Shown: in pieces, positions 1 through 9,901 of the stretch
How the letters are laid out: each line of letters opens with the position of its first letter
How positions within the stretch are numbered: position 1 is the stretch's first letter
Source of the DNA: Boothiomyces macroporosus
Lineage: Eukaryota > Chytridiomycota > Chytridiomycetes > Rhizophydiales > Terramycetaceae
NCBI GenBank assembly: GCA_027604185.1
Contig: JADGKB010000069.1
Span: forward strand, 1-64,000
Direction of reading: 5' to 3'
DNA length: 64,000 bases
Position numbers and translations under genes: made by a program
The notes under the pieces: model-generated
Database searches by the model: none
What the model saw: the letters and a program-made list of their open reading frames with translations, nothing else
Told to the model about the DNA's origin: nothing

Positions 1-150
1 GCATTTCAGCAGCATCCAAGTATAATCACCAGCATACTATAAATTAAACATCCTTATCAATACCCTCGATCAATCTTCCAATCTTTATCTGGAACCTAAT
101 TAAACCCGTTGGAATTTGAAGTCAACATATCTGGGCTTGTAACATATTTT

Positions 151-1753
151 TTATTGTACATTGTTAAATTTATTCAACTTTGAAACCCCCCAATACATTT
201 GCAAAATAGAAATTTCTTCATTTCTTAGCATGAGAGCGTATTTCTGGTTTTGGTTGACAGGCTCAGCGTCAATAGCTGCATACTCGCCTAATCTAGCTTC
301 TACAACCGCTTTGATTGTTGCGTTAACAGTGCTTTGTAGTTTATCGGCCTTTGCTTTGCCCTTCTTTTTTGGTTTTGGAGCTTCTTGCAAATCGTTACGG
401 ATCTTTACCAAAGCTTCAATTGCCAAGTTCAAGTCTATAGCGATAGTTTCAAATGCTTGCTGAGACATGGCCAACAGATTAACGAATGCTGCCAGAGCGA
501 AAGAAGGTTTGCCATCGTGCTCAATGTAAAAATCATCCAACAATGGGTCTTCTTGATCGCAACCTTCACAGTTTTCATCATCGCAGCACATATCGCCTTC
601 GCCGTCATCTCCTTCATGGCCATGTTCTTCGCCACAACAATCGCCAGTGTGTTCATGTTCGTCAAAGTCTTCTTCTGGTTCTTCATTTTCATCCAAAGCC
701 CCCAATTGATCAACAATATCTTTTCCGACTTGATCCCAAAATCCTAGTCTGTCTTCAAGGCTTTCCGGATCTAATCCTTTAAATTGCTCCAAAACATCCT
801 TTCTGTCGATTCTAACACAAGAGAATTCATTTTCTTGATCTACAAATCCATACAAACGAAGCAGTGAGCTGTTGGAATGATCCCCGTATGTATTGAATAG
901 CTCTTCACCTTTCTTTGCAGCTCTGACAGTAACCATTTCCAAAATTTCATTATCCATCGGGGTTTCTTCATCTAATTCAGGTGCTTCTTCCATATCTGCT
1001 AATTCTGGTGCTTCGTCGCCATCTTCTTCAATAGTATCTAATTCCGGGACATCTTCGTCATCCTCCCACTCTTCACCTTCACAGTCACACCCATCGCTGG
1101 ATCCGCAAGTAGGGCACACATCGCCAACACCTTCAAAGTGAACATGCTCAGCACCAGTTTTATGGTTAAACAAGTCAGCTAATGGGACCAAAGATTCACC
1201 ATGAAATTCGTCAACTTGGAAAGCTCTTGATGCAACCAAAGAAGTAGCATTCATCCATCTTTCCAAAGTCATGAATTTAGCATCGAATTCAGCATATTTT
1301 TCAATCAACGGAATCACATGCTCTTTGTAGTCATCTTGCAAATATTGAATGTCTTGGGCAAGAGACTTTCCTACATCAGTGCTGGCTAAAAAAGCTTTAT
1401 CTTCATCCGACCAGAAGCACGGTACGTTTTCAAAAACAGGGATAGATTGCAAGTAATTATACCATGGCGATTTTTCTCCCAAAGAAGCTTCAAACATGAT
1501 GGCAATAGCCAACCCCAAGACACCTCCCAATTCATTCTCTTCCAAAATATCAGCACATGCGGTGTTTCTAATGGACAGCACAGATTCTTTTGGAATGGAA
1601 CAAACTAGTTAATGATACCTTACCTTTGACGCCTTCTTCAATGTCCTCAGTTGCCCTGATGCTGAAGCCATTGTCGTCGCTTACTATTTCAATTTTATCA
1701 AAAGTGATATTGTTGGATTTGAAGAATTCTCTTAGCTTTTCAACCTTGTCCAT
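151..1753 (-). CDS. SET-domain protein-lysine methyltransferase, RKM3/RKM4/SETD6 type
   Basis: Two exons, 1753-1624 and 1604-151, joined over a 19-nt intron (1605-1623, GTAAGGTATCATTAACTAG) to give 527 aa. The join creates the family's early strand (VKVCSIPKESVLSIRNT), which neither frame has alone. The SET core shows the substrate/cofactor motif VPLADLFNHKTGAEHV and the closing GEELFNTYGDHSNSSLLRLYGF, typical of the class that methylates ribosomal proteins (Rkm3/Rkm4) or, in animals, SETD6 targets. A Cys-containing, very acidic insert (CPTCG...CDC, then Asp/Glu runs) sits between the two motifs. A second Cys/His/Asp-rich insert follows the SET core (plus-strand about 530-670) and could bind metal. 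The C-terminal part resembles the Rubisco-LSMT substrate-binding domain. Family is firm; exact substrate is inferred. Confidence 0.87.
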
Positions 1754-1834
1754 TTGAAATTAAAAACTTTTTTTTCAAAAAAAAATAAAACCAAGCCACC
1801 GTTTCAATTTCGGACAAGTAAAACAAAATCTATT

Positions 1835-3310
1835 TTATTGCACTCTACTAACGCGTGATTCAACTTCGCTCGATTTTTTGGATTTGCTGTATGCGTAGGT
1901 TCGCTCTTCGATGAATCGGTCGATTTGCAGAGCCAAAACCAAGTTTAATACTGCATGCAAAGCAAAAGTGAACGCAATATAACTGAAAGAAGCTACCCAC
2001 GCGCGATCACTGCCCAAATACTCTGTGTTATTTCGAAGTTGGTCAATGGTGATATATAGAGCCATGTTTAGCAGCTGCAATACCAATGCGGCACAGAATG
2101 CAGCGTGGTTATCCAACAACATTCGAAGTTGATTGGAAAATGATTTTGCTCTAAACCCTAGCAAGTTGAGCATCACATAAACTGGGATCGAGCAGTTCCA
2201 GATAAACATTATAAGCAACCAGTAAGGAAGATACGTCTTTTTCCAGTCATTTAGCCATCCTGGATTGTGAGCAGGTGTTCTATCCCAACGGTAGTAATTA
2301 GGCCCTGCTAGCGCGAGATGTATTACTACGATTACTGAATACACAATAACGTTTTGATAGAATTTCGTTCGCAAAAAGTTGAGGAACGACCAGGTGATGT
2401 TGACAACTGCGACCAAAGACGCCAGATTCTGCAATGCAAACATTGCTTCATCGATGTTTGGAGTCCACAGGCAAAACGTAGAGTAAATTCTGGTTGCCAA
2501 CCAAGCAGCCCACAAAAGTTGACTGATAAATTGCCCCAAGACATATCTAGTTCTTTTAATGTAAAGGTTGTACCCCATATAAACAATTACCACAAATAAC
2601 GCAATGGATGAAAAAGCGTAACAAATAAGAATGAGAACATCGGAAGTGTAGTGATAATCAGGGAATACGCTACTGGTCGGAATGCTAGCAATCCATGAAT
2701 ATTGTTTGGTGGAATTGTATACTTCTACAATGGATGCGAATGTATTTTTAGCAGTAGTTGAATTTAGTAGATTAGATTCAATTGTTAGTTGGGACCTTTC
2801 AATGAGTGAACTGCAAACTTTGTCGCTGTAGAACGCAAGTGTACCATTGGAGTTGCAGACAACTTTATCATAGCATCCTCCGTCTGCTCTATACCAAGCT
2901 TCGTTGTATCCAAACACTGAAGAGTTTGAACCCTTGAGATAGCAATACTTTTCCCCTTTTGCAGATTCAGGAGCATCAAATGTAGGATTATTTGGGTCTC
3001 GAACTGCTTCTGTTGAACCGCTTCTATATGGAAAAGTGTTTTTAGGAATAGAAGCAGTGACACAGCATCCTTTTGAAAGCGGTGCTTTTAATGCAGACAT
3101 ACAGCGTTGGGGCCATTGGTTAAAGGTCAACTCCAACTGCAGCATTGTGGGCCATGCATCAGTCTTTTTCCTGGTCGAATTATTTACTTTAGAATCCAAA
3201 TTGAAGGTGTACATTACTGCTGGTGAGTCGTTACAGTCTTCCACCAACCATTCTGACGAAATGACTTGGAGGGAATACGACAACTGGATAAATAACGCAG
3301 TCAAGAGCAT
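1835..3310 (-). CDS. seven-TM membrane protein with Cys-rich ectodomain (paralogue A)
   Basis: 491 aa, no intron. A short hydrophobic leader (MLLTALFIQLSYSLQ) is followed by about 220 residues rich in Cys and N-glycosylation sequons, including KGCCVTASIPKNTFPY. Seven hydrophobic segments then run from DVLILICYAFSSIALF to a last helix ending near LNLVLAL, before a charged tail with a KSKKSS stretch. Conserved landmarks shared with the paralogues at 3824-5284 and 10642-12102 are SQLLW.AWL, AGPNYYRWDRTP and the ...QLR..SE.LGSDR.W segment. The topology is GPCR-like, but I recognise no known receptor family, so the function is unknown. It lies in tandem with paralogue B on the same strand. Confidence 0.8.
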   Translation of the reverse strand: MLLTALFIQLSYSLQVISSEWLVEDCNDSPAVMYTFNLDSKVNNSTRKKTDAWPTMLQLELTFNQWPQRCMSALKAPLSKGCCVTASIPKNTFPYRSGSTEAVRDPNNPTFDAPESAKGEKYCYLKGSNSSVFGYNEAWYRADGGCYDKVVCNSNGTLAFYSDKVCSSLIERSQLTIESNLLNSTTAKNTFASIVEVYNSTKQYSWIASIPTSSVFPDYHYTSDVLILICYAFSSIALFVVIVYMGYNLYIKRTRYVLGQFISQLLWAAWLATRIYSTFCLWTPNIDEAMFALQNLASLVAVVNITWSFLNFLRTKFYQNVIVYSVIVVIHLALAGPNYYRWDRTPAHNPGWLNDWKKTYLPYWLLIMFIWNCSIPVYVMLNLLGFRAKSFSNQLRMLLDNHAAFCAALVLQLLNMALYITIDQLRNNTEYLGSDRAWVASFSYIAFTFALHAVLNLVLALQIDRFIEERTYAYSKSKKSSEVESRVSRVQ

Positions 3311-3823
3311 TTCTAAAAAGATTTTTTAATTTGACACTAACCGTTTAAGTATTCGCTGGTTCGGGTATTGCCATTTTTGACCCACGTGGACTCGAGTCTT
3401 TTATGTGATAGCGCTAATGAAAGGATTATGCGAGTGAAGCCTGAGTCCCGGATGTGAAGAGGATATCGGAATGCACATGGTGATATTTGACCAGCGTAAT
3501 CCGCCAAATTTGGTTAATAAAGCTACTCGCTTCAGAATTCTAAATATTTGTTTCAAACACAAGATTTTTGGAGAGCACAGACATCGCCATCTCTACCGCA
3601 AAATGTAACAGACAGTTGTTGAATGTATGATTAGAATCTTTGATACTGAATATTTAGTTATAACCAAGAATCGCCTGTGCCGGAATAATTTCTTATCCGA
3701 TTGGGGTTCACTGATACGGAACATTGACCAATCCATCTGGGGCACATATCATGATCACCACAAGTGTGATAACTATAGGTGCCAGCATACATCACCTGAC
3801 AGAATGCAATTGTAATCTATTTA
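3311..3823. other. intergenic region between seven-TM paralogues
   Basis: About 510 bp holding the presumed promoter of paralogue A and the 3' flank of paralogue B. The short plus-strand ORF at 3627-3815 has no recognisable features. No RNA gene or repeat was seen. Confidence 0.6.
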
Positions 3824-5284
3824 TTAGACTTTTTCATTTTCAATTTCAGACTTTTTAGATTTGCTGTATGCACAAGTTCGTTCTTGAATGAACCTGTCAA
3901 TCTGGATAGAAAGAACACAGTTCAACGCCGCATGTAACGCAAAAGTGAATGCAATGTAGCTGAATGACGCAACCCAGACGCGATCACTCCCTAATACTTC
4001 TGAATTGTTTCTAAGCTGGTCTATAGTAATGTATAAAGCCATATTGAATAGTTGAAACACCAAGGCGATACAGAAAGCAGGATGGTTGTCAATTAGAAAC
4101 AGCAGTTGCTTTGCAACCTTTTTCGCGTTTAAACCAAGTAAATTGAACATTACATAGACTGGAATAGAGCAGTTCCAGATAAACATCATCAAGATCCAGT
4201 ATGGAAGGTACGTTTTCTTCCACTCGTTTAGCCAAAGAGGATTATGAGAAGGGGTCCTATCCCACCTATAATAATTTGGTCCAGCTAGTCCCAAGTGTAT
4301 TGCTATGATTATTGAATAGACGATAACCTTATGGACCAATTTGGCTCGTAAAAAGTTTAGGAATGACCAAGTAATATTAATCACAGCGACTAAAGAAGCA
4401 AGATTTTGTAAGGTGTACATTGCTTGATCAATATACGGTGTCCAAATATAAAACGTAGAGTACATTCTAGTAGCTAGCCAGCTAGCCCATAACAACTGGC
4501 TAACGAATTGCCCTACAATGTATCGAGTTCTTTTCAAACAAACAGAGTATCCCATGTAAATGATGACAATAAACAGTGAAATTGAAGCAAATGAATAACA
4601 GATTAGAATTAGTACGTCAGATGTGTAGTTGTAGTCAGGAAACACGCTGCTGGTAGGGATGCTGGCTATCCAAGAGTATTCTTTGGTAACATTGTACACT
4701 TCTACAAAAGTAGCTTGTACTGGTTTGATGATACTAGTATTGAGCATGGCAGTGGTGATGGTAAGTTGATACCGTTCCATTTCCAAAGAGCAGTTTCTAT
4801 CCTTGTAAAACGAAAGAGTACCATTGGTATTGCAAATGATTCTTTCATGACATTGATCATCAGCCCTGTACCATACTTCTTTATAGCCAAACACAGATGA
4901 ATTTGTGCCTTTTAAATAACAGTATCTTTCACCTTTGGCAGAAATTGCAGCATCGAATGTAGGATTATTTGGGTCTCGAACTGCTTCCGTTGAACCACTT
5001 TTATATGGAAAAGTGTTTTTAGGAATAGAAGCAGTGACACAGCATCCTTTAGATACTGGTACTTTGAGGGCAGACATGCATCGCTGTGGCCAGTGATTAT
5101 TGTAGAGCTCCAGTTGCAGCATAGTCGGCCATGTATCATTCTTCCTAGTTGCATTGCTTACTGTTACATCCAAGTCAAACGTGTACATGATAGCTGGCGA
5201 ATCGTTACAGTCGTCTTGAAGCCATTCTGAGGAAAGGACGAGGAGGGATAAACTGGTCTTGAATAGAGTAGTAATCCAAAGCAT
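3824..5284 (-). CDS. seven-TM membrane protein with Cys-rich ectodomain (paralogue B)
   Basis: 486 aa from the Met at 5284. The open frame runs upstream to 5374, but starting at 5284 puts a signal-like hydrophobic stretch first (MLWITTLFKTSLSLLVLSS) and gives a length matching its paralogues (486-491 aa). It is clearly a duplicate of the gene at 1835-3310: the ectodomain shares SEWL.DDCNDSPA.MYTF and KGCCVTASIPKNTFPYKSGSTEAV, and all seven TM segments align closely. Function is unrecognised; topology suggests a plasma-membrane or endomembrane receptor-like protein. Intronless, unlike most multi-exon genes nearby. Confidence 0.8.
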   Translation of the reverse strand: MLWITTLFKTSLSLLVLSSEWLQDDCNDSPAIMYTFDLDVTVSNATRKNDTWPTMLQLELYNNHWPQRCMSALKVPVSKGCCVTASIPKNTFPYKSGSTEAVRDPNNPTFDAAISAKGERYCYLKGTNSSVFGYKEVWYRADDQCHERIICNTNGTLSFYKDRNCSLEMERYQLTITTAMLNTSIIKPVQATFVEVYNVTKEYSWIASIPTSSVFPDYNYTSDVLILICYSFASISLFIVIIYMGYSVCLKRTRYIVGQFVSQLLWASWLATRMYSTFYIWTPYIDQAMYTLQNLASLVAVINITWSFLNFLRAKLVHKVIVYSIIIAIHLGLAGPNYYRWDRTPSHNPLWLNEWKKTYLPYWILMMFIWNCSIPVYVMFNLLGLNAKKVAKQLLFLIDNHPAFCIALVFQLFNMALYITIDQLRNNSEVLGSDRVWVASFSYIAFTFALHAALNCVLSIQIDRFIQERTCAYSKSKKSEIENEKV

Positions 5285-5619
5285 AAGATAAAAAAGAAAC
5301 GTTCCAGTAATTAAGGGTAAATTACTCGGTGTCACGCCAATCTCGATCACAAAAAGTACAAGCAACCAATTCAACTACAGCCGCTAGTTTACCAGATAGT
5401 ATACTCAATAATCTAGTATTGATTATGACCAAGACTCTAGTGATATTCCACACAATTACCGAACCAGAAATCATTAGAAATTCAGGTATCTTTACACCAA
5501 TTTTCGCTATTAGTTACTCATTCCTTTGATCTGAATCCTTTAAATCAACTCTACCAAAACACTGGCCTTACCAATATCCATAAAAACCAGCCCTAACCAA
5601 ATTCCTTAATAAAACCAAT
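5285..5619. other. intergenic region
   Basis: About 335 bp between the start of paralogue B and the 3' end of the NR2C2AP-like gene, both on the minus strand. AT-rich. No gene, RNA or repeat recognised. Confidence 0.55.
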
Positions 5620-5994
5620 TTATTCCAAATCCAAGTGATAAATTACAATCCGCCCATAGAAATCAGTCCCATCAACAAACAAAATCTTGACTTTCTTGCC
5701 AACAAATTCCAAATCAAATACTTGCAAATCACTAGAATCAGTAGGATAAATATGCTGTAAAAAGACATCATCAACAACGATATCGACATTTTTCCCACAG
5801 AACCCTCCTTGAAACTGAATTTTTAGTTTACTGATTTTTGTAGGTTCGTCAAACTCGATTTGGATGAACTGGCCGTTGCCTTGGGCAGAGTTCCAACAAG
5901 TTTCTGGGTTGTTGTCGGTTAGGAATTGTTTGCCATAGTTCTTGGAGTCTTTGTTGAGGACTGAGCTCGTTTTTATTTTTGCATTTTTCAACAT
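5620..5994 (-). CDS. NR2C2AP (TRA16)-like discoidin-fold protein
   Basis: 124 aa from Met at 5994. An upstream in-frame Met at 6051 would overlap the end of the neighbouring gene, so the internal start is preferred. The protein has the hallmarks of the small NR2C2-associated protein family: SSVLNKDSKNYGKQFLTDNN, ETCWNSAQGNGQFIQIEF, LKIQFQGGFCG, and a C-terminal TDFYGRIVIYHL. The fold is a single F5/8 type C (discoidin) beta-sandwich. In animals the protein binds the nuclear receptor NR2C2; in a fungus the role must be different and is unknown. No intron. Its start lies 40 bp downstream of the stop of the gene at 6035-7197, same strand. Confidence 0.82.
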   Translation of the reverse strand: MLKNAKIKTSSVLNKDSKNYGKQFLTDNNPETCWNSAQGNGQFIQIEFDEPTKISKLKIQFQGGFCGKNVDIVVDDVFLQHIYPTDSSDLQVFDLEFVGKKVKILFVDGTDFYGRIVIYHLDLE

Positions 5995-6034
5995 GAAAAT
6001 AAAATTGCTAAAGAAGGGGTAATAATCATTGACC

Positions 6035-7197
6035 TCACTGATTGAGAGCACTATAGGATTCGCTGTTTTCGAGTCTCATTTTCCTATTAAATTCGCGTGA
6101 CAAATCAATATGCAGTTTATTCTTTAGATTTTGTTCCACATCTTTAGTCTCGTGTATCAAATGAGACACGCCGTTAGATCCTTTACTATAGAACGGATTC
6201 CATGCCTTTTCCGTTGAAGATTTTACATATATAGTCCCTGAATCAAAAGATATTTACCCAAGAGATTGCTAAATATTGGAACAAGCGGGTAGATGTTCTT
6301 GTTACTTCCATTATTTAAAAAAGAAAGGATTGGCGGCAGTGCGGCAATCACCATACCATACGTGCCTGCATTAGCTAATAGTACCATAGTATACATTGAC
6401 AACTGAAGGAAAGATCCAAATAAGTAATTCAAACCCTTTGATGAATCCGATAATAGGCATAGTGTATCCAATTTGAAGCACTTGAAAAACCAAGTAGCCA
6501 GGAATACCACGCTTTTGAGCTATATCAATCATCATTTCAAAGTTGGTTTTTAATTTACCCCACGTTTGCAATGTGATTACTAATCCATAAATTGTAGAGA
6601 ATATTGAGAGAATATAGCTAGTGATTATAACTATTGATAAGTTGTATGGAGCAATTATTTGGCCGTTCACTGAATAAGGATGGTCGATTCCGCGTATATT
6701 CATTTCCACCAAGTACAAAACCACTGCAACAAAGCCAGGGATAATACCCAGTGAAAAGAAAGCAAACGGTCTATTCATTATCCACCGTCTAATTACTGAA
6801 GTCTTTTCATCCATGATAGCATCCAGAGCAAGTATCTGTAAAGTACCTGCTATATAAATAGGCAAACACCCTAAACTAAATAAAGTAGGGTTCAAATAAT
6901 GTATCCAAGAACTATTGGTAAGATTGATATCTGGATGATCGTAAAATAAAGATCCGCTACCCCAATTATAATACAGCAACTCTAATTTTGACAGTATATT
7001 GAAAACACACAGAATAGAGTAGTGTATATTAGTTGCATTATTGAGCTGTACTGCATTGGTTGAAATGTTTTTGTCATGTAGGCTTTGAATAGACCTATAC
7101 CTAAGCAAATGGAGACGAATAAGCCAAGGAAATCGAGTACCAGTACCAAACTGATGAAATAGACTGACAAGCGTTGTAGCGGATCATGGTAATTCAT
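6035..7197 (-). CDS. multi-pass membrane protein, family not recognised
   Basis: Multi-exon. Two introns are well supported: 6366-6384 (19 nt, GTACTATTAGCTAATGCAG) and 6238-6257 (20 nt, GTAAATATCTTTTGATTCAG). The second joins FSNLLG to TIYVKSSTEKAWNPFYSKGS and moves the stop to 6035. A further frame change near 7000 is required. The only combination I found is a 29-nt GT...GAG segment (6980-7008), an outlier, so that exon join is provisional. Start taken at 7197 (MNYHDPLQRLS), directly before the first TM helix; a Met at 7251 is possible. About seven hydrophobic segments, a luminal loop with N-glycosylation sequons (NLTNSS), and a hydrophilic cytosolic C-tail. Function unknown. Confidence 0.6.
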
Positions 7198-7329
7198 TGT
7201 AAGAAAGAAAAACAATCGCGTCTGTATTACACTTGACGGATGGTAGTTCATAAATAATTATTATATTATAGTCCAGTAATCTATTATACATGTAGATACG
7301 TGTTTTGAGGCCATGTTGTAATTTGAAAA

Positions 7330-7941
7330 CTATTCGTGTTTGATGTATGAATCAAATGTTTTGATATTCAGCTTGCTACAACTAAATCGAATCAGTTCAC
7401 CAACAAATAATTCTGTATAATCAGTTAGATAGTCTTGTAATAATATACATAATTGTTTTTGGATATCTGGATCATTCTTGTACTGAATGAAACTTGCGTA
7501 AATATAGTTGGTTAGCAAGTCGCTATGTATTCCTATTGCTTCCAAATCTCTAGCAATCCATTCTTTTAATTCTGGTTTCACAATAATTTCCTTTTTTTGA
7601 ACGATAGTCTGTTTCTTGTGTTTGAAAATGTATTTCCGCAGTGCTATTCCTGCCATTGGCCCTTTACCCCATTTACTTGGCTGTCTTTTCAAATCCTTGA
7701 TCTCTAGTATATCCGTATTATTTGACACTAGTTCTGTTTGCTGCTTACATAGTGGACAAGTAGGGTTATTAATAAGCCATTTCTTTATACAATTAAAACA
7801 GAATTTGTGGAAGCATGGTATTAAGGTTGATTTTGTTGGGTTTGAAAGGCAAATCGAACAAGGCTCCAGCTCCTCTTCAACAGCAACAATTCTCCCCTCT
7901 TCAATAGCAATATTTTCCTCTGTTTCATTAATGGGTGACAT
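7330..7941 (-). CDS. Topors-like RING E3 ubiquitin/SUMO ligase
   Basis: 203 aa, single exon. The N-terminal third holds a C3HC4 RING: CSIC, then CFHKFCFNCIKKW, then CPLC. The C-terminal third (from about KPELKEWIARDLEAIG to FSCSKLNIKTFDSYIKH) matches the conserved region after the RING in Topors-family proteins, with the pattern of a long helical domain ending in a phenylalanine-rich IRFSCSKLN-F-Y signature. Topors acts as a dual ubiquitin and SUMO E3 in the nucleus; this is a minimal version lacking the long Arg/Ser-rich region. It is divergent from the PEX39-like gene with only 43 bp between start codons, so they probably share a promoter. Confidence 0.78.
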   Translation of the reverse strand: MSPINETEENIAIEEGRIVAVEEELEPCSICLSNPTKSTLIPCFHKFCFNCIKKWLINNPTCPLCKQQTELVSNNTDILEIKDLKRQPSKWGKGPMAGIALRKYIFKHKKQTIVQKKEIIVKPELKEWIARDLEAIGIHSDLLTNYIYASFIQYKNDPDIQKQLCILLQDYLTDYTELFVGELIRFSCSKLNIKTFDSYIKHE

Positions 7942-7984
7942 TATTTCTATTTCTGAAATCAGCTTCCAATTTTTTCAAAAAGAA

Positions 7985-8299
7985 ATGGAAAGAATATTCG
8001 AGAGGTTCGACTCGTATGATTTCGACAAGGACGAACGATTCCAAAAAGGAAAAGCCTCACTGGCAGGAGACATTCTACAGATCAAGCATTTCTACTACTC
8101 TAAATATTTCGAAAAATTTGATTTCCAAGAGTATTTGGATTGGAAGAAACCAAAAGAACAGAAGCTTTCTTTTCAAGATATAATGGAAAAAATTCAAAAG
8201 GGAGAAGAGATTCCTGGGATTAAGCAGATCCCAAACACTGTTCATGAAACAAGCAGTTCATCCAATATAAACCCAATAAAGAAACCATGGGAACAGTAG
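7985..8299 (+). CDS. PEX39-like peroxisomal import factor (KPWE-motif protein)
   Basis: 104 aa from ATG at 7985; the frame is open upstream but would then overlap the Topors-like start. The N-terminal half is charged and helical (MERIFERFDSYDFDKDERF). The second half has the two signatures of the C6orf226/YJR012C family recently named PEX39: a short helix followed by GEEIPGIKQIPNTV, and a C-terminal KPWEQ. In that family the KPWE motif takes part in PTS2-cargo import with the receptor PEX7; this is family knowledge, not shown by this sequence. Small size and the motif pair make the assignment good, but the start is open to revision. Confidence 0.72.
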   Translation: MERIFERFDSYDFDKDERFQKGKASLAGDILQIKHFYYSKYFEKFDFQEYLDWKKPKEQKLSFQDIMEKIQKGEEIPGIKQIPNTVHETSSSSNINPIKKPWEQ

Positions 8300-8844
8300 C
8301 TTTCAATTAATTGGTATTACAAGCGAGTGTGACAATATACAATGCAAAAATATCCACGGTGAACATTTGATTTGGGGATACTGGCACCGTTTTCAAACCT
8401 TTACATGGGAAGAGTTTCCGTATTACATTCCATGTCTTCAAAGCACTTTTTAAACAGCAATGGATATGACTTTGACATTCTTTAAAAGGAGATTCGTATG
8501 AATTGCTTTGGTTGAGATTTCAAAGTAGCACATCAATCGCACTCTTAATCACAATTGACAGACTCCCAACCATATACTAGATTGTTATCAAAAACAGTAT
8601 TGCCTTGTCCAATACTTTACCCTCTTTTCTGTCCTCCACTTTTAACACAGTATGAGATAAATGATCCATCAGAAGGAAACATCTTGTAAAGGCTCTGAAT
8701 ACCTTGCAGTATTTCAAATACATCATTATATTCCTGAGATGCTGTATTTTCACCTGCTGCCATTTCTCGCTGAATTGTGTTGGAATTTGGTCTCCGATTA
8801 CTATTTTGATGGTATATCACCAAGCGGTATTTTCGGAAAACGTA
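8300..8844. other. intergenic region upstream of tRNA-Thr
   Basis: About 545 bp. A minus-strand open frame that crosses the tRNA gene has an internal Met at 8763 giving a 48-aa peptide (ending at 8617) rich in polar residues. Nothing supports it as a gene. No repeat or other RNA recognised. Confidence 0.5.
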
Positions 8845-8916
8845 GCCCGTATAGCTCAGTGGTAGAGCGTCAGTCTTGTAAACTGAAGGCCCTGTGTTCA
8901 ATCCACAGTTCGGGCA
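8845..8916 (+). tRNA. tRNA-Thr (anticodon TGT)
   Basis: 72-nt cloverleaf. D arm GCTC-AGTGGTA-GAGC, anticodon stem TCAGT/ACTGA with loop CTTGTAA (TGT at 8877-8879), T arm CTGTG-TTCAATC-CACAG and discriminator A. A- and B-box promoter sequences are internal (TAGCTCAGTGG, GTTCAATCC). No intron. The acceptor stem has a T-T mismatch at position 6-67. An identical copy lies inverted at 13932-14003. Confidence 0.95.
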
Positions 8917-8919
8917 CAC

Positions 8920-8930
8920 TTTTTATTTTT
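8920..8930 (+). terminator. Pol III terminator of tRNA-Thr
   Basis: A run of five T, then A, then more T, beginning four bases after the tRNA 3' end, as expected for RNA polymerase III termination. Confidence 0.75.
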
Positions 8931-8951
8931 TAAAAACACTTTCAAAGCAAT

Positions 8952-9608
8952 TCAACTGTAGTTGGGGAAATCACAGGTGTACAGCAACTTTTCATCTTGA
9001 ACGGCTTCGAGATTAAACAAAGCTAAATCCGTAAAAGTTACTCCCATCTGTGCCGGACTCTTTGGATTCAATACTAGCCTTCCCTTGGATGGCTTTTCTA
9101 CAATCATCCCAGGTCTAGTGACAATCCACTCGATATCCTTTTCACTCGCCAAGTACTTTATCACTTGATCGTTATCCAAAATTTGGTTCTTGATTCCAAC
9201 TCCTAAAGCGACAGTGTTCAACAAGATTGTGCCAAACAGGGAAACACTTTCCCCTGGTTTACAGCTAAACGCACCCGCTTGGTAAAGAATCCTTTTTGTG
9301 TTGTACTTTTTCATTACTGAAACTAAACTCTTGATGAATGGTTCCATGAATGGAGTCTTCTGTTTCGGATCGCCTGCCATTACCACAACGTATGATACTT
9401 TACCATCTTGGAGTGCGTCCTCTAGTACTTGAGACTCGGTAAAGCTTCCCTTGACAATTTGGAGATTTGGGTTTGTACGATCAATTTCAGGGATTTTAGA
9501 TGGATCACGTACTATTACTCTTGTAATGAATCCTTTTTCAAGCGAGTGTTTTATGAAATGCTTTCCTGTTGCACCTGTTGCGCCAATAACCAACACTGTC
9601 TTTGACAT
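8952..9608 (-). CDS. NAD(P)-binding atypical short-chain dehydrogenase (NmrA/BVR-B-like)
   Basis: 218 aa, single exon. A Rossmann fold opens at the N-terminus (MSKTVLVIGATGATGKHFIKH) with the GxxGxxG dinucleotide-binding loop. This is followed by RVIVRDPSKIP, where the basic residues could select NADPH, and VKGSFTESQVLEDAL. The pattern VSYVVVMAGDP..K, an RILYQAGAFS strand and a late ITRPG-like WIVTRPGMI are usual in atypical SDRs of the NAD(P)H-binding/NmrA-like group. No classical YxxxK catalytic pair is obvious. It may be a reductase or a redox-sensing regulator; the substrate cannot be told. Confidence 0.8.
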   Translation of the reverse strand: MSKTVLVIGATGATGKHFIKHSLEKGFITRVIVRDPSKIPEIDRTNPNLQIVKGSFTESQVLEDALQDGKVSYVVVMAGDPKQKTPFMEPFIKSLVSVMKKYNTKRILYQAGAFSCKPGESVSLFGTILLNTVALGVGIKNQILDNDQVIKYLASEKDIEWIVTRPGMIVEKPSKGRLVLNPKSPAQMGVTFTDLALFNLEAVQDEKLLYTCDFPNYS

Positions 9609-9901
9609 TCTTGAAACTTTTTCCGCTCGTTTTTCCGAATGGATTTCCCACTGTAAAAGACACTATACTGAAATCATTGGAAAATACTTGTTTGGTTCAT
9701 GCAGAAACAAACTAGTCAAAAAAGTGTATTTTGGGTCTGACTTTATAGCAGCCAACTTTTGATAGATCTGTGCAAACAAGACCCGGTTAAGATAAAAGTA
9801 GACCAAAAAGTAAATTTTCTTTGCTGAAGATTAGATGAGCACAGACAGCCTTTGATGATTTAAATTGTTCCGTCATTCCGATAGTTCCAGTTTCCAGCGA
9901 C

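Noticed and set aside
8617..8919. 100-aa minus-strand ORF starting with CPNCGLNTG
   Set aside because: Its first part is the complement of the tRNA-Thr gene and the rest lacks any family signal.
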